From: an uncultured Sterolibacterium sp.
GTDB taxonomy: Bacteria > Pseudomonadota > Gammaproteobacteria > Burkholderiales > Rhodocyclaceae
Direction: 5' to 3'
Length of the DNA stretch: 64,000 bases
NCBI GenBank assembly: GCA_903832735.1
Contig: CAILCO010000069.1
Span: 1-64,000 of the forward strand
Every line of letters starts with the position of its first letter. Position 1 is the first letter of the stretch. Positions 17,401 through 29,183 of this stretch are shown one piece after another. The notes below the pieces were generated by a model. The model had not been told where the DNA came from. It did no database searches and saw only the letters and a program-made list of their open reading frames with translations. The position numbers and the translations under genes were made by a program.

Positions 17401-18705
17401 ATGTACAACAGACTGCTGTGGTATTACCGCCAAATTGCCCGTCGGGCAACCACTCTTTTACCGCGCCGGGTTCGCTTCGCGGTGTTTCGCAACATGATCA
17501 AGTGCGACGTGTCGCCGCCCGAGAAGCTGGTTCTCAAGGTTGCCGAAACGCAGGAAGAGTTGGAGGACTGTTTCTGCCTGCTGCATGACGCCTATGTGCG
17601 CGCCGGCTTCATGAAGCCAGACCCGTCGGGAATGCGGGCCACCATCTACCACGCCTTACCCACGACCACGACCCTGCTCGCCAAGTATGACGGCAAGATC
17701 GTCGGCACGATCTCCCTGATCCGCGACAACCCGCTCGGCTTCCCCATGCAGAAGATCTTCAACATCGAGAAAATACGCAGGGCCGGCGGCAATATCGCGG
17801 AAGTTTCGGCGTTGGCGATCGAGAGGAGGTTTCAGGCGAAAGGCGGGATCATCCTGTTTCCGCTGATGAAATTCATGTACGAATATTCGACGAAATTTTT
17901 CGACACCCAGCATCTGGTGATCGCCGTAAATCCACGCCACATCGGCTTTTACGAATCCATCCTGTTTTTCCAGCGGCTGAAGCAGAATCCGGTCGAGCAC
18001 TACGACTTCGTCAATGGCGCGCCCGCGGTGGGCGCCCATGTCGACCTCAAGACGGCGCCGGGAATCTACAAGCGCTATTACAATCGCAAGTTGCCCAGCA
18101 AAAACCTCTTCAGCTATTTCATCGATCTGCGCCTGCCCAACATCGTCTACCCGGACAAGCGCTTCTATACGACCAACGACCCGGTGATGACGCCGGAACT
18201 GCTCGATTACTTTTTCAACAAGCGCACCCACGTTTTTGCCGATCTCAACGATGAGCAAAGGCTCAGATTCCATGAGATCTACGATCTGAATGCCTATCAG
18301 GCGGTGCTGCCAGTGCTGCCGCCGGGTTACGGCAAAGAACGCAGCAATTCGGGCCAAATTCTCAGGCACCAGCGCTTTTCCGTCATCTGCCCGGGAGAGT
18401 TGGTGCTTGCTGGGACTGCGCAGGGCCGCTACCGGATACAGGTCGTCGAGTGCTCCGTGAACGGCTTCCGGGCACGTGCCGATTGCGCCTTGCCCCTGGC
18501 GCAGGAAGGCATCGCGCACATCGACCTGGGTCGTGCCGATCGCAGCACGATACGAGTGCGCGTATTGCGCAAGGCCCACAGCAACGGCAAGACTTACGTG
18601 GTGAAAGTGGAAGAGCCCGATCTCGCCTGGCGAAAGTTCGTCAATGCCCTGCACAAGGCATCCATCCACAGCGACCTAGACGACGCTACGCGCTTCCTGG
18701 AGTGA
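17401..18705 (+). CDS. FeeM-like N-acyl amino acid synthase with C-terminal PilZ-like domain
   Basis: A 434-residue protein. Residues about 45-230 form a GNAT-type domain of the FeeM N-acyl amino acid synthase family: the HDAYVRAGF block, YHALPTTTTLLAKYDGKIVG, EVSALAIERRF, and the VIAVNPRHIGFYESIL segment. FeeM enzymes transfer an acyl chain from acyl-ACP to an amino acid. The C-terminal part (about 320-425) looks like a PilZ domain, with an arginine-containing RHQRF entry and ECSVNG in place of the usual D/NxSxxG. The first motif is RxxR rather than RxxxR, so c-di-GMP binding is uncertain. It is cotranscribed with the ThiF-like gene. Confidence 0.75.
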   Translation: MYNRLLWYYRQIARRATTLLPRRVRFAVFRNMIKCDVSPPEKLVLKVAETQEELEDCFCLLHDAYVRAGFMKPDPSGMRATIYHALPTTTTLLAKYDGKIVGTISLIRDNPLGFPMQKIFNIEKIRRAGGNIAEVSALAIERRFQAKGGIILFPLMKFMYEYSTKFFDTQHLVIAVNPRHIGFYESILFFQRLKQNPVEHYDFVNGAPAVGAHVDLKTAPGIYKRYYNRKLPSKNLFSYFIDLRLPNIVYPDKRFYTTNDPVMTPELLDYFFNKRTHVFADLNDEQRLRFHEIYDLNAYQAVLPVLPPGYGKERSNSGQILRHQRFSVICPGELVLAGTAQGRYRIQVVECSVNGFRARADCALPLAQEGIAHIDLGRADRSTIRVRVLRKAHSNGKTYVVKVEEPDLAWRKFVNALHKASIHSDLDDATRFLE

Positions 18706-18711
18706 GCCGCT

Positions 18712-20157
18712 TCAGCCGGTGCCGCCGACCGTCAGCCCCTCAATCTTCAGCGTCGGCTGGCCGACTCCGACCGGCACGCTCTGACCTTCCTTGCCGCAAG
18801 TGCCCACGCCTGGATCGAGCGCCATGTCGTTACCGATCATCGTCACCCTTTGCAGCACGTCGGGACCATTGCCGATCAGCGTCGCACCCTTGACCGGCGT
18901 GGTGATTCTGCCGTTTTCGATCAGATAGGCTTCCGCCGCCGAAAAAACGAATTTGCCGCTGGTGATATCGACCTGGCCGCCGCCGAAGTTCGCAGCATAG
19001 AGTCCCTTCTTCACCGAAGCGATGATTTCCTGGGGATCACGGCCGCCGTTCAGCATGAAGGTATTGGTCATGCGCGGCAGCGGCAGATGAGCGAAGGATT
19101 CACGCCGGCCATTGCCGGTAGGCGCCACGCCCATCAACCGGGCGTTCAGGGCGTCCTGCAGATAGCCGACGAGGATGCCGTCCTCGATCAGCACCGTACG
19201 CCGGGTCTGATTGCCCTCGTCGTCGATCGCCAGCGAGCCGCGCCGGTCGGTGATGCTGCCGTCATCTACGACGGTGACGCCCTTTGCCGCGACACGCTCA
19301 CCCATGCGGCCGGCAAACGCCGAACTGCCCTTGCGGTTGAAGTCACCCTCGAGGCCATGGCCGATCGCCTCATGCAACAGAATTCCCGGCCAACCGGAGC
19401 CCAGCACGACGGTCATGGTGCCGGCCGGCGCCGGCTTGGCTGCGAGGTTGACCCGCGCCTGATGCACCGCCTTCTGCGCGTAGTCCTGCAACTGGACATC
19501 TGAGAAATAGGCATAATCGAAACGCCCGCCGCCGCCGGCGGAGCCCTGTTCGCGACGGCCGCTCTCCTCCATGATGACGCTGACCGAGACGCGCACCAGC
19601 GGCCGCACATCGGCCACCATGTGGCCGTCGCTGCGCGCCACCAGCACCACTTCCCAGGTCCCGGCAAGACTGGCCATGACTTCGACGACATGGCTATCAA
19701 GGGCTCTGGCGTACCCCTCAAGCCGCTCCAGGAGTTGCACCTTGGCGCTGTCCGCCAGAGAGGCGATCGGATCGCCGGCGGCATAGAGCATAGGGGCACC
19801 GCCAACCTTGAGCAGCGGCGCCAATCCCGCCCCACCCTGGGCAGCGATGGCACGCGTCGCCTGCGCCGCTCCGGAGAGCGCCGCCAGGCTGATCTCATCG
19901 GAATAAGCGAAAGCCGTTTTTTCACCGCTGACGGCGCGTACACCAACCCCCTGCTCGATGTTGAAACTGCCCGACTTGACGATGCCTTCCTCCAGACTCC
20001 AGCCTTCTGAGCGGGCGTATTGGAAGTAGAGGTCGGCGTAATCGACGCGATGGCTGAAGACTTCGCCGAATATCTTCGCTATCCCTCCCGGCGTCAGATT
20101 GTAGGGCGAGAGCAGGCATTGCTCTGCGGTAAGGTAGGACGATTGCTGATTGCTCAT
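18712..20157 (-). CDS. tldD: Metalloprotease TldD
   Basis: A 481-residue cytoplasmic protease that acts with TldE/PmbA, for example in maturation of small peptides. The zinc motif HEAIGH (His262-His267) and a conserved late cysteine in GTCGKEGQ are present. The glycine-rich SAGGGGRF and TNTFMLNGG segments also match TldD. The N-terminus is the normal length. It lies downstream of the nitrilase gene with a 13-base gap, in the conserved betaproteobacterial order yhdP-nit-tldD. TldE is not in this window. Confidence 0.96.
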   Translation of the reverse strand: MSNQQSSYLTAEQCLLSPYNLTPGGIAKIFGEVFSHRVDYADLYFQYARSEGWSLEEGIVKSGSFNIEQGVGVRAVSGEKTAFAYSDEISLAALSGAAQATRAIAAQGGAGLAPLLKVGGAPMLYAAGDPIASLADSAKVQLLERLEGYARALDSHVVEVMASLAGTWEVVLVARSDGHMVADVRPLVRVSVSVIMEESGRREQGSAGGGGRFDYAYFSDVQLQDYAQKAVHQARVNLAAKPAPAGTMTVVLGSGWPGILLHEAIGHGLEGDFNRKGSSAFAGRMGERVAAKGVTVVDDGSITDRRGSLAIDDEGNQTRRTVLIEDGILVGYLQDALNARLMGVAPTGNGRRESFAHLPLPRMTNTFMLNGGRDPQEIIASVKKGLYAANFGGGQVDITSGKFVFSAAEAYLIENGRITTPVKGATLIGNGPDVLQRVTMIGNDMALDPGVGTCGKEGQSVPVGVGQPTLKIEGLTVGGTG

Positions 20158-20170
20158 GGGATCACCAAAG

Positions 20171-20969
<799 letters not shown>

Positions 20970-20977
<8 letters not shown>

Positions 20978-23900
20978 GAGTCGCCTTTCCGGAATCCGGC
21001 GACTGCGGCGCCGAAACTTTATCGACCTTGGGATCCGCCCAGGTACCGGTCACCGTATATTCGAAGGCAAAGGCTTGGTCTATCGGATCGCGCAGCAGTT
21101 TCTGCACCAGGAAGGCAACGGCACCGGCCACCGGATGTGCCAGCAGGATGGCGCCGACCGAAAGACTTTCACCGATCGCGGGTTGCACCCGTACCTTGAT
21201 ATCCTGCGTCTCCCGATTAAGATTTACGCTGCCGCTCATCAGGATCTTGGCAGAAGTGCCCTGGATGCTCAGCGCCCTGGACTCCATCACGCCGCGACTC
21301 ATCTTCACCTCCCCGACGATGCTGTCGAAGGCGAAGCCTTCGCTGAAGATGTCGCGGAAGTCTAGCGTAATGCGCCGCGGCAGCGATTGCAGGCTGAGAA
21401 TGCCCAGCACTCGGCCGGCACCGGGGTCGGTTTGTTTGTTGAACTGACCGGCCGAGGCGATGATGTTCATCGTGCCATCGAGAGAGGGATAATCGATGGC
21501 AAACGGCGCCCCGTTCCATGACACGTTCCCTTCCAGGGTAGCCTGGCCGCGCCGAACCGCATTGGGATAACCCAGCCGGGCCAGGAGCTTCTCAACGCTC
21601 TTCGCGGTCAGCGTGAATTGCATGCGGGTATCGGGCAGAGTCGGACTCGGCTGCCATTTGCCTTCACCGACAAGTTTGCCGTCTTCGTTTTCGATCTGGA
21701 GTTTGGCCGCCCAGACGCCCTTGTTGTTATCGGCGTTGAGTCTGAGCTTGCCGAATGACTTGCCGCGCAGCAGGAACTCATCGACCTCGATGTCCAGGCC
21801 GGGCAATTCCTCGGGCGCGCCGCCGCTCGCGGCGTAGGAAGACTGGGTTTCGTTCAGGGCCAGTTGCTTGAGGTGGCCCGAGAGCCGGCCGCTGCCGAGA
21901 CCGCGCCAGTCGAGTTCGCCGACCAGTTCTCCGCTATTCACCTCGCCATGCCAGATGCCGTCCCTGGAGACCGCCTTGACGCCCAGATCGTTGAAGCTGC
22001 GACCGAAAACGATGAATTCGCGCGCCTTCAGATCGACATGGGTCAATGGCAACTCCTGTCCTTGAGCCACCCCAATGAACAGTCCGCGCCAGAAATCGAC
22101 ATCGATTTTCTTCTGGTTGATTGCCAGCAGGAAACCCCTGTCGGGCAGCACCGGCGCCACGCCGGCGCTGATCACGCCGCGTTCGAGCACCGCCGTCTCC
22201 TGTTTCGGGCCCTCGTAGCGGCGCACCAGGCGCATCGCGACGGCATCGCCCAGGGCAACATCGATCTGATCACGAGGCGTCGCCTTCTGCGCCGCCGCAA
22301 CCCGGGTCTGGGGCTCAGGCAACAGCCGGCGTTCAAAGCGCAGCGACAGGGAATCGGAGGCGCTCTTGTTGAAAGGTTCTGGCAGGCTCGACGAGATGCC
22401 GAGCAGCTTGCTCTCGATCACCATGTCGGCGCTCTTCTTGCGCACCCGGACGCTGCCATGCCAGGTCGTGGAGCCGGACAAATGGTTGAGCATGGGTAGT
22501 TCGTACTGGCGCCGCAACGCGGCGATATTCACACTGCCATCGGCGCTGAGCAGCAGCGCGCCATCGGCGCCGTTTTTCAGATCGGCCGTCAACGGCAAAC
22601 CCAGCAGGTTGGCCTTTACCTTCTCGGCCCTCAAGCTGTCGCCGGAAAACTGCAGACGGCCGTAAAGTTCGGTCAGTGCGGGCAGGGCGGGATCGACCAC
22701 GAGCTGGTTGTTGGTGAATTGGTATACGCCTTCGATCCTGGTGCTGGCGAGTTGGCGCAGGGGCATTGCGAGTTTCAATTCGAGTTGGCCGTTACCCGTG
22801 GCGCGCATCTCATCGGTGAAATGGTCGATGCGTTCGCCGACCGGACTCGCTTCGACGAAGCGCAGGAAATCGGCGGTCTGGCCGCTGGCGCGGCCGCTGA
22901 TCATGATCATTTCATCGGCCGCCGCGAGATCGTCGATCTGGGCGCGCACATCGCTCACCGCAACGCCGTAGATGCTGCCGCGGCTGGCCTTGATGGTCAT
23001 GCGCCGACCGACGAACTCCAGTTCGCCGGTGATGTTGTCGATCTGCGGCCAACTCGGCGCGTAGCGCAGTGTGGCGCCGCGAAACTTGCCGCGGACCTCG
23101 AAAAGGCCGTCGCCGTTGGCAAAGGGAAAGCGCTTCAAGTCGCCCTTGAGGCGCAAGCTGGTGTCGTTGCTGATGCCGCCGCTGATCGACTGGCGCAGCC
23201 AGTCGCGGACGGCCTTGTTGACGCCCAGAGGCATGTAGCGCGCCACCGCGCCACCGTCGGCACGCGTCAGCCGGGCCGTCAGATCGATCTCGCCCGGTTC
23301 GCCGGGCCGCACGGCATAACGGCCGGAGGCAATGCCGGCGGCATCCCGGTTCTCGAAGTTGAAACTGTCCAGCTTGACCTCGATCCCGCTCTTGCCTTCC
23401 TTCCAGCTCGCCTGGGCATTGAGCGTATCCAGGGCAAGGCGCGGATCGGCGAAGATCGCCGGCATGTCCACCAATGCGTTCTTGCTGGCGAGCTTCAGGG
23501 AGCCGCCCTTGTCGCTTCCGTCGATACTGCCGGAGACACCATCGAATCCCGGCAGCGTCCCCTGGGCATGCATGCCCAGACGCTCGAAGCGGGCGCGCAG
23601 GCTAAAGCTCGCGAGTTTCTCCGCGGCGCTACTCCACGAGGTCTTGAGGTCGAAGAGCTTGCCGCTCGGCGCGGCCTCGGCCAGCCTGCTGCGCGCCGCG
23701 ACATCGACGGGCAGGTAGGCGACCAGTTGGGAGAGCACTTTCAAATCCAGGCCGTTGGCGGAAAACTCGCCCTTCGCCGGGAGACCGTTGCCGCCTTCAT
23801 TCCAACTCAGCTGGAAATCGGTCGGCTCGATGCTGATGCCGTCCGCAGTCGTCAAGGTCAGCTTCTTGGCAGCCACCTCGAAACCTTGCGCCAGGCGCTT

Positions 23901-24914
23901 GCCGGCAAGGCGGCCGCTGACGTTGCGCAACTCCAGCAACGGCAGATCGCCGGCCAGGCGCAGCGCCGCATCGGACAGGCTGATGTCGGCGGTGACGCTG
24001 ACGATCTGCTGCTGCGCAAAACCCAGCCACATCCGGACGCCGCCGCTGCCGCTAGGCAGTTCCAGCGGATAATCAATCCAGGTGCGCCAGACCGCGAGAT
24101 CGGCGTAATCGAGATTGGCGTAAGCCTCTCCTTGCCAGTCCGCAAGTTGGTCGAGATCCTCACCCCTGAAGTCGCCGCGCAGGTCCATCCTGCTTGCCAG
24201 ATTCTTCGGCGGATCGGCGTTGAGGGCGAAACGGTGGCGGCTGCCGTCATTCTGCAGATGGAAATCCAGATGGTTGAGCACCAGAGGCGGCGCTCCGCGC
24301 GTTTCGTCCTGCCAGATGATCGCCGCATCCCGCACCACGACGCGGTGCTGCGCCAGCAGCCAGTCGGAAAAATGGTTGTCCTGATTTTGCCGGGAAAGCG
24401 CCAGACCGGCGATGAATACTCTGCCCTCGGGATCACGGCGCACCGAAAGCGACGGCGCAGCGATCTCTATTCTTTCCAGACGCAAGCCCAGATGCAGCAG
24501 GGAAGTCCAGGCGACATCCGCCTCCACCTTGTCGAAGGCCAGTGCCGGACGGCCTTCCTGATCGCGCACGGCGAAGCCGTAGAGCGCCAGGTGCGGACGC
24601 AAGCCCTGCCACTCCGCCTCGATCCCGGCCAGCGTCACCGGCAGATTGATGGCGCCCGAGAGCATGGCTTCGATATCGCTGCGGTAGTCCTCGATATGCG
24701 GCAATACCGAGTAGCGCAGCGTAAGGAAGATCAGCGCGAAGGCGAAATAGCCGAGGACCAGCAATAAGCCGAATACCCGTGCAAGGGAACGCAGCCAGGC
24801 GCGGAACGGCAGGGACGGGACAGTTTCGGGCAAGGCAGGGATCTCTCGCATTGATTGTGCCCGGGCAACCGGGTCGGCGACCTTGGAGGCTAGAATGCTG
24901 CTGTCCGGCATCAA
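20970..24914 (-). CDS. yhdP: YhdP family AsmA-like phospholipid transport protein
   Basis: A 1314-residue protein, close to the length of E. coli YhdP (about 1266). One N-terminal membrane anchor lies near residues 45-68, followed by a long periplasmic region of repeated beta-strands of the AsmA/TamB-like bridge type with DUF3971-like and AsmA2-like parts. The late segment LSLQSLPRRITLDFRDIFSEG is characteristic of the family. YhdP helps carry phospholipids from the inner to the outer membrane. The gene is divergent from glnE and is the first of yhdP-nit-tldD. Two adjacent ATGs (24914, 24911) can serve as start. Confidence 0.93.
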
Positions 24915-25016
24915 ATAAGAATTTTACCCCAACTGTCATGGCTCCGATGAACCAGCCCGTATCATGAAATTGATGAGCTTCGTCATGCCTCCGGCTGGGC
25001 AAGGTAGTTCACGCTA

Positions 25017-27698
25017 ATGCTCTCGCTTCCCGACATTCTGCCGCTCTCGCGCTACCTGACCCGGCTGTTCGCGGCGCGCCCCGGACTCGCCGACGAAGTG
25101 GCGGCCGCCTGGCATGCGCCGCTGACGGAGTACTCGCTCAACGCCATGCTGCCGCCGCTTGACGAAGAATCGCTGAAACCCGGCCTGCGCCGCTTCAAGC
25201 AGCGCGCCTATGCCCAACTCGCGGCACGCGACCTGGCCGGCCGTGCGAGTCTCGCCGAAGTCACCGAGAGCATGACGCTGATCGCCGAAATCAGCGTCAC
25301 CCGTGCTCTGGCCACCCTGGCCGAGACGCTGGCCGCGCGCTTCGGCAAGCCTATCGACAGTCATGGCGAAGAGCAGCAACTGATCGTGATCGGTATGGGC
25401 AAGCTGGGTGGACGGGAGCTCAACGTCTCTTCCGACATCGACCTGATCTTCGTCTATCCCGAAGACGGCGAGACCGACACTGCAGGCAGGACTGCGCGGC
25501 CGATCAGCAATTTCGATTTCTTCACCCGCCTAGGCCGCAACCTCATCAATGCCATCTCCGAGGTCACCGACGACGGCCAGGTATTCCGCGTCGACATGCG
25601 ACTGCGGCCCAACGGCGACTCCGGGCCACTGGTCTGCTCGTTCGAAATGCTCGAGAACTATCTCGTCTCACAGGGTCGCGAATGGGAACGCTACGCCTGG
25701 ATCAAGGCGCGTCCTCTGGGTAAGCCCGGCATTCGCTGGCAGGAACTGGAAGCAATCCGCCTGCCCTTCGTGTTTCGCAAGTATCTCGACTTCGGCGCCA
25801 TCAACGCCATGCGCAGCCTGCACGCACAGATCAGACGCGAAGTGGCGCGCCGCGACATGGCCGACAACGTCAAACTCGGTCCGGGCGGCATTCGCGAGAT
25901 CGAGTTCATCGCCCAAGTGTTCCAGCTGATCCGCGGCGGCCGCGAACAACAGCTCCAGGTCAAGGCGACGCTCAAGGTGCTGGAGTTCCTCGCGCAGCGC
26001 GCCACCCTGGCCGCCGACGCGGTACGCGAACTGGAGAGCGCCTATGGCTTCCTGCGCCGGCTCGAGCACCGGCTGCAATACCTGGACGACGCGCAGACCC
26101 ACAGCCTGCCCCTACTGTCCGAGGATCAGGCGCTGGTGGCCAGAGCCATGGGCTATGCCAGCTTCGACGCCCTGCAAGCCGAACTCGACGACCATCGCGG
26201 CAACGTCTCCAGGCATTTCGAGGCGATCTTCTCCGACCCCAACCGGGAAACTCACACCCTGGAAGGCGTCTGGCACAACGACGACCGCGAAGACCAGGCA
26301 CAGGCCTTGGCCAGGATCGGCTATCGTGATGCCGCCGCCGCGGCAGGGCGCCTGTCCGGGATGCGCCAGGGCGGCCGCTACCAGCAGATGCAGGCGTCGG
26401 TGCGCGAACGCTTCGATTCCCTGGTCCCGCGCGTGATCGATGTCTGTGCCGCGACGCCGAATCCCGATGAGACGCTCTCGCGCAGCCTCGATATTCTCGA
26501 AGCCATCGCGCGCCGTGCCGCCTATCTGGAGTTGCTGCTGGAATATCCGCGGGCGCTGCAGAGACTCGCCGAACTCGCCAGCGCCTCCGCCTGGGCAGCC
26601 GATTATCTGAAGCAGCATCCCTTGCTGCTCGACGAACTGATCGATCCGCGCCTGCTCGAGGCCGGCCCCGACTGGGCAAGCTTCCGGAGCCAGCTCGAAT
26701 GCGCCCTGGATGCCGCCGAACCGGACACCGAGGAACAGATGGACATGATGCGCAGTGCCCATCAAGCCCAGGTTCTGCGGCTACTGGCCCAGGACGTCTC
26801 CGGTATGCTGAAACTGGAGACGCTCTCCGACCATCTCTCCGCGCTCGCCGACATCATGCTCGAGCTCACCCTGGCCTGCACCTGGCGAAAACTGCCCAAG
26901 CGCCACGAGGAAACGCCGCGCTTCGCCATCATCAGCTATGGCAAACTGGGCGGCAAGGAACTCGGTTACGACTCCGATCTCGACCTGATCTTCCTCTTCG
27001 ATGATCCGGCTCCCGAAGCAGCCGAAATCTATGCCCGTCTGGCCATGCGCATCAACACCTGGATCTCCAGCCAGACCCCGGCCGGCATACTCTTCGAGAC
27101 TGATCTGCGTTTGCGCCCAAACGGTGAATCGGGGCTGCTCGTCAGTTCGGTCGAAGCCTTCCGCAAGTACCAGCTCGAATCGGCCTGGGTGTGGGAGCAT
27201 CAGGCGCTCACCCGGGCCCGCTATTCGGCTGGCGATAGCCGCATCGGCGCAGCTTTCGAGCAGATTCGCGGCGAGATCCTGCAACGGCCGCGCGATCTCG
27301 CCGAACTCAAGCGCGACGTGCTGGCGATGCGCCAGAAAATGGTCGATGCCCATGGCAGCGGACACGCGCATCTGGCGCCATGGTTCGACCTGAAGCAGGA
27401 CCCGGGGGGCCTGATCGACGTCGAATTCATCGTCCAGTACCTGGTGCTCGGTCACGCTCACCAGCATCCTGAACTGACCGGCAACCTCGGCAACATCGCG
27501 CTCCTCAGGATCGCTGGCGGACTCGGCCTGATCCCGGTGGATCTGGCCGAAACCGTGCGCAACGCCTATCGCGAATACCGCCGCACGCAGCACGCGCTGC
27601 GCTTGAACCGCCTCCCGGGGCGCGTCCTGGCCGACACGGTGGCGGAACGCATCGCCGCCGTGCGCGAACTCTGGCGCACGGTTTTCGACAGCGAGTAA
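25017..27698 (+). CDS. glnE: Glutamine synthetase adenylyltransferase / deadenylylase
   Basis: An 893-residue bifunctional enzyme that adenylylates and deadenylylates glutamine synthetase in response to PII. It contains two nucleotidyltransferase domains, each with the paired-Asp motif: MGKLGGRELNVSSDIDLIF in the N-terminal half (near residue 123) and YGKLGGKELGYDSDLDLIF in the C-terminal half (near 640). Length is slightly shorter than the E. coli enzyme (about 945). It is divergent from yhdP with a 102-base gap and is followed by a dispersed repeat and argJ. Confidence 0.96.
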   Translation: MLSLPDILPLSRYLTRLFAARPGLADEVAAAWHAPLTEYSLNAMLPPLDEESLKPGLRRFKQRAYAQLAARDLAGRASLAEVTESMTLIAEISVTRALATLAETLAARFGKPIDSHGEEQQLIVIGMGKLGGRELNVSSDIDLIFVYPEDGETDTAGRTARPISNFDFFTRLGRNLINAISEVTDDGQVFRVDMRLRPNGDSGPLVCSFEMLENYLVSQGREWERYAWIKARPLGKPGIRWQELEAIRLPFVFRKYLDFGAINAMRSLHAQIRREVARRDMADNVKLGPGGIREIEFIAQVFQLIRGGREQQLQVKATLKVLEFLAQRATLAADAVRELESAYGFLRRLEHRLQYLDDAQTHSLPLLSEDQALVARAMGYASFDALQAELDDHRGNVSRHFEAIFSDPNRETHTLEGVWHNDDREDQAQALARIGYRDAAAAAGRLSGMRQGGRYQQMQASVRERFDSLVPRVIDVCAATPNPDETLSRSLDILEAIARRAAYLELLLEYPRALQRLAELASASAWAADYLKQHPLLLDELIDPRLLEAGPDWASFRSQLECALDAAEPDTEEQMDMMRSAHQAQVLRLLAQDVSGMLKLETLSDHLSALADIMLELTLACTWRKLPKRHEETPRFAIISYGKLGGKELGYDSDLDLIFLFDDPAPEAAEIYARLAMRINTWISSQTPAGILFETDLRLRPNGESGLLVSSVEAFRKYQLESAWVWEHQALTRARYSAGDSRIGAAFEQIRGEILQRPRDLAELKRDVLAMRQKMVDAHGSGHAHLAPWFDLKQDPGGLIDVEFIVQYLVLGHAHQHPELTGNLGNIALLRIAGGLGLIPVDLAETVRNAYREYRRTQHALRLNRLPGRVLADTVAERIAAVRELWRTVFDSE

Positions 27699-27703
27699 AA
27701 CCC

Positions 27704-27812
27704 TTTTTCACCACCAAGGACACCAAGAGCACCAAGAGCACCAAGGAAAAACAAAACCCACCCGGATTTATTCTTTGCAGTTCTTGGTGTCCTTGGTGTC
27801 CTTGGTGGTTAT
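27704..27812 (-). repeat. Dispersed palindromic repeat, copy 1 (inverted orientation)
   Basis: An imperfect inverted repeat between glnE and argJ. The left arm is built of ACCAAGGAC/ACCAAGAGC units and the right arm of TTGGTGTCC units, with a spacer of about 35 bases. Its reverse complement shares 36 identical bases with copy 4 at 41484-41519, including the arm end and the AAGAACTGCAAA junction, so this copy is in the opposite orientation. It ends 28 bases before the argJ start and would fold into a long hairpin in RNA. Confidence 0.9.
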
Positions 27813-27840
27813 GATTCGTTCTTTTTGATTTTCTCCCACC

Positions 27841-29079
27841 ATGACCGTCAACTACGCCACCCCGGCCGCCGAAAGTTTGCATCCCGTGCCCGGCATCCGC
27901 CTGGGCGTCACCAGCGCGAATATTCGCAAACCGGACCGGCGCGACCTGACGCTGATAGAACTCGCGCCGGGCAGCCGGGTCGCCGGCGTGTTCACCCAGA
28001 ACCGCTACTGCGCGGCGCCGGTGCTGCTTTGCCGCGAGCATCTGTCGTACGCATCGATCCGTGCCCTGGTCATCAACACCGGCATCGCCAATGCTGGCAC
28101 CGGCGAGACCGGCCTAGCCGCGGCGCGCGCCACTTGCGCAGCGGTCGCGGAACTCATGGGCTTGGCGGAACATCAGGTGCTGCCCTTCTCCACCGGGGTG
28201 ATCATGGAAGCGCTGCCGGTAGAGCGCATCGTCGCCGGACTGCCGGCTTGCCGGGCGGCGCTGGCCGGCGACCACTGGCACGCTGCGGCGCACGCCATCA
28301 TGACCACCGACACCGTCGCCAAGGCGGCATCGAGAACCGCGCAGGTCGGCGGCAGAACCGTCGCCGTCACCGGCATGGCCAAGGGTGCGGGCATGATCAA
28401 ACCGAACATGGCGACCATGCTCGGATTTGTCGCCACCGATGCCGCGATCAGCCAGCCCCTGCTGGAGCTCCTGGTGCAACAGGCCGCGGAGGCATCCTTC
28501 AACTGCATCACGGTAGACGGCGACACCTCGACCAACGACTCCTTCGTGCTGATCGCCAGCGGCGCCGCCGGCAACGAGGAGATCTCTGATGCGGCAGGCA
28601 GTGACTACGCCGCGCTGGCGGAGGCGGTGGTGGCGGTCGCCAGGGAGTTGGCGCAGGCCATCGTGCGCGACGGCGAGGGTGCCACAAAGTTCATCGAGAT
28701 CCGGATCATGGGCGGTGCCGACATCGCCGAATGCCGCGCCGTCGGCTACGCGATCGCCCACTCGCCGCTGGTCAAGACCGCGTTTTTCGCCTCCGACCCG
28801 AACCTCGGCCGCATCCTTGCCGCGATCGGCAACTCCGGCGTCGACGACCTGGACGTGAACAAAGTCAGGTTGTGGCTGGGCAGCGGCGATGACGAGATAC
28901 TGGTCGCCGAATCGGGCGGCCGCGCCGCCGCCTACCGCGAGGAAGATGGCAACCGCGTCATGGCGCCGGCCGAGATAGCCGTGCGCGTGGACCTCGGCCG
29001 CGGCGCTTCAGAAACGAAACTGTGGACCTGCGACCTGTCCTATGACTATGTCAAGATCAATGCCGATTACCGCAGCTGA
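27841..29079 (+). CDS. argJ: Glutamate N-acetyltransferase / N-acetylglutamate synthase
   Basis: A 412-residue enzyme of the arginine acetyl cycle that moves acetyl from N-acetylornithine to glutamate. The autocleavage and nucleophile motif [10 protein letters not shown] is present, with Thr192 the expected N-terminal nucleophile of the beta chain. The TTDTVAK and [15 protein letters not shown] segments also match the family, and the length is normal. A dispersed palindromic repeat ends just upstream, so no conventional promoter is seen close to the start. Confidence 0.97.
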   Translation: MTVNYATPAAESLHPVPGIRLGVTSANIRKPDRRDLTLIELAPGSRVAGVFTQNRYCAAPVLLCREHLSYASIRALVINTGIANAGTGETGLAAARATCAAVAELMGLAEHQVLPFSTGVIMEALPVERIVAGLPACRAALAGDHWHAAAHAIMTTDTVAKAASRTAQVGGRTVAVTGMAKGAGMIKPNMATMLGFVATDAAISQPLLELLVQQAAEASFNCITVDGDTSTNDSFVLIASGAAGNEEISDAAGSDYAALAEAVVAVARELAQAIVRDGEGATKFIEIRIMGGADIAECRAVGYAIAHSPLVKTAFFASDPNLGRILAAIGNSGVDDLDVNKVRLWLGSGDDEILVAESGGRAAAYREEDGNRVMAPAEIAVRVDLGRGASETKLWTCDLSYDYVKINADYRS

Positions 29080-29183
29080 GAGCCAAACTCGCACGCTCCG
29101 CTTGACGATGAACGCCAGATAAGCTCTACTATGACAGACCACTTGCACTGCCCATCGGTCTACATAATCAAGAGGAGGAAGTC

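Noticed and set aside
22719..24767. 682-codon open frame opposite yhdP
   Set aside because: It lies wholly antisense to a well-supported gene and has Arg/Gln/Gly/Ala-rich composition typical of GC-rich shadow frames; no recognisable motif.
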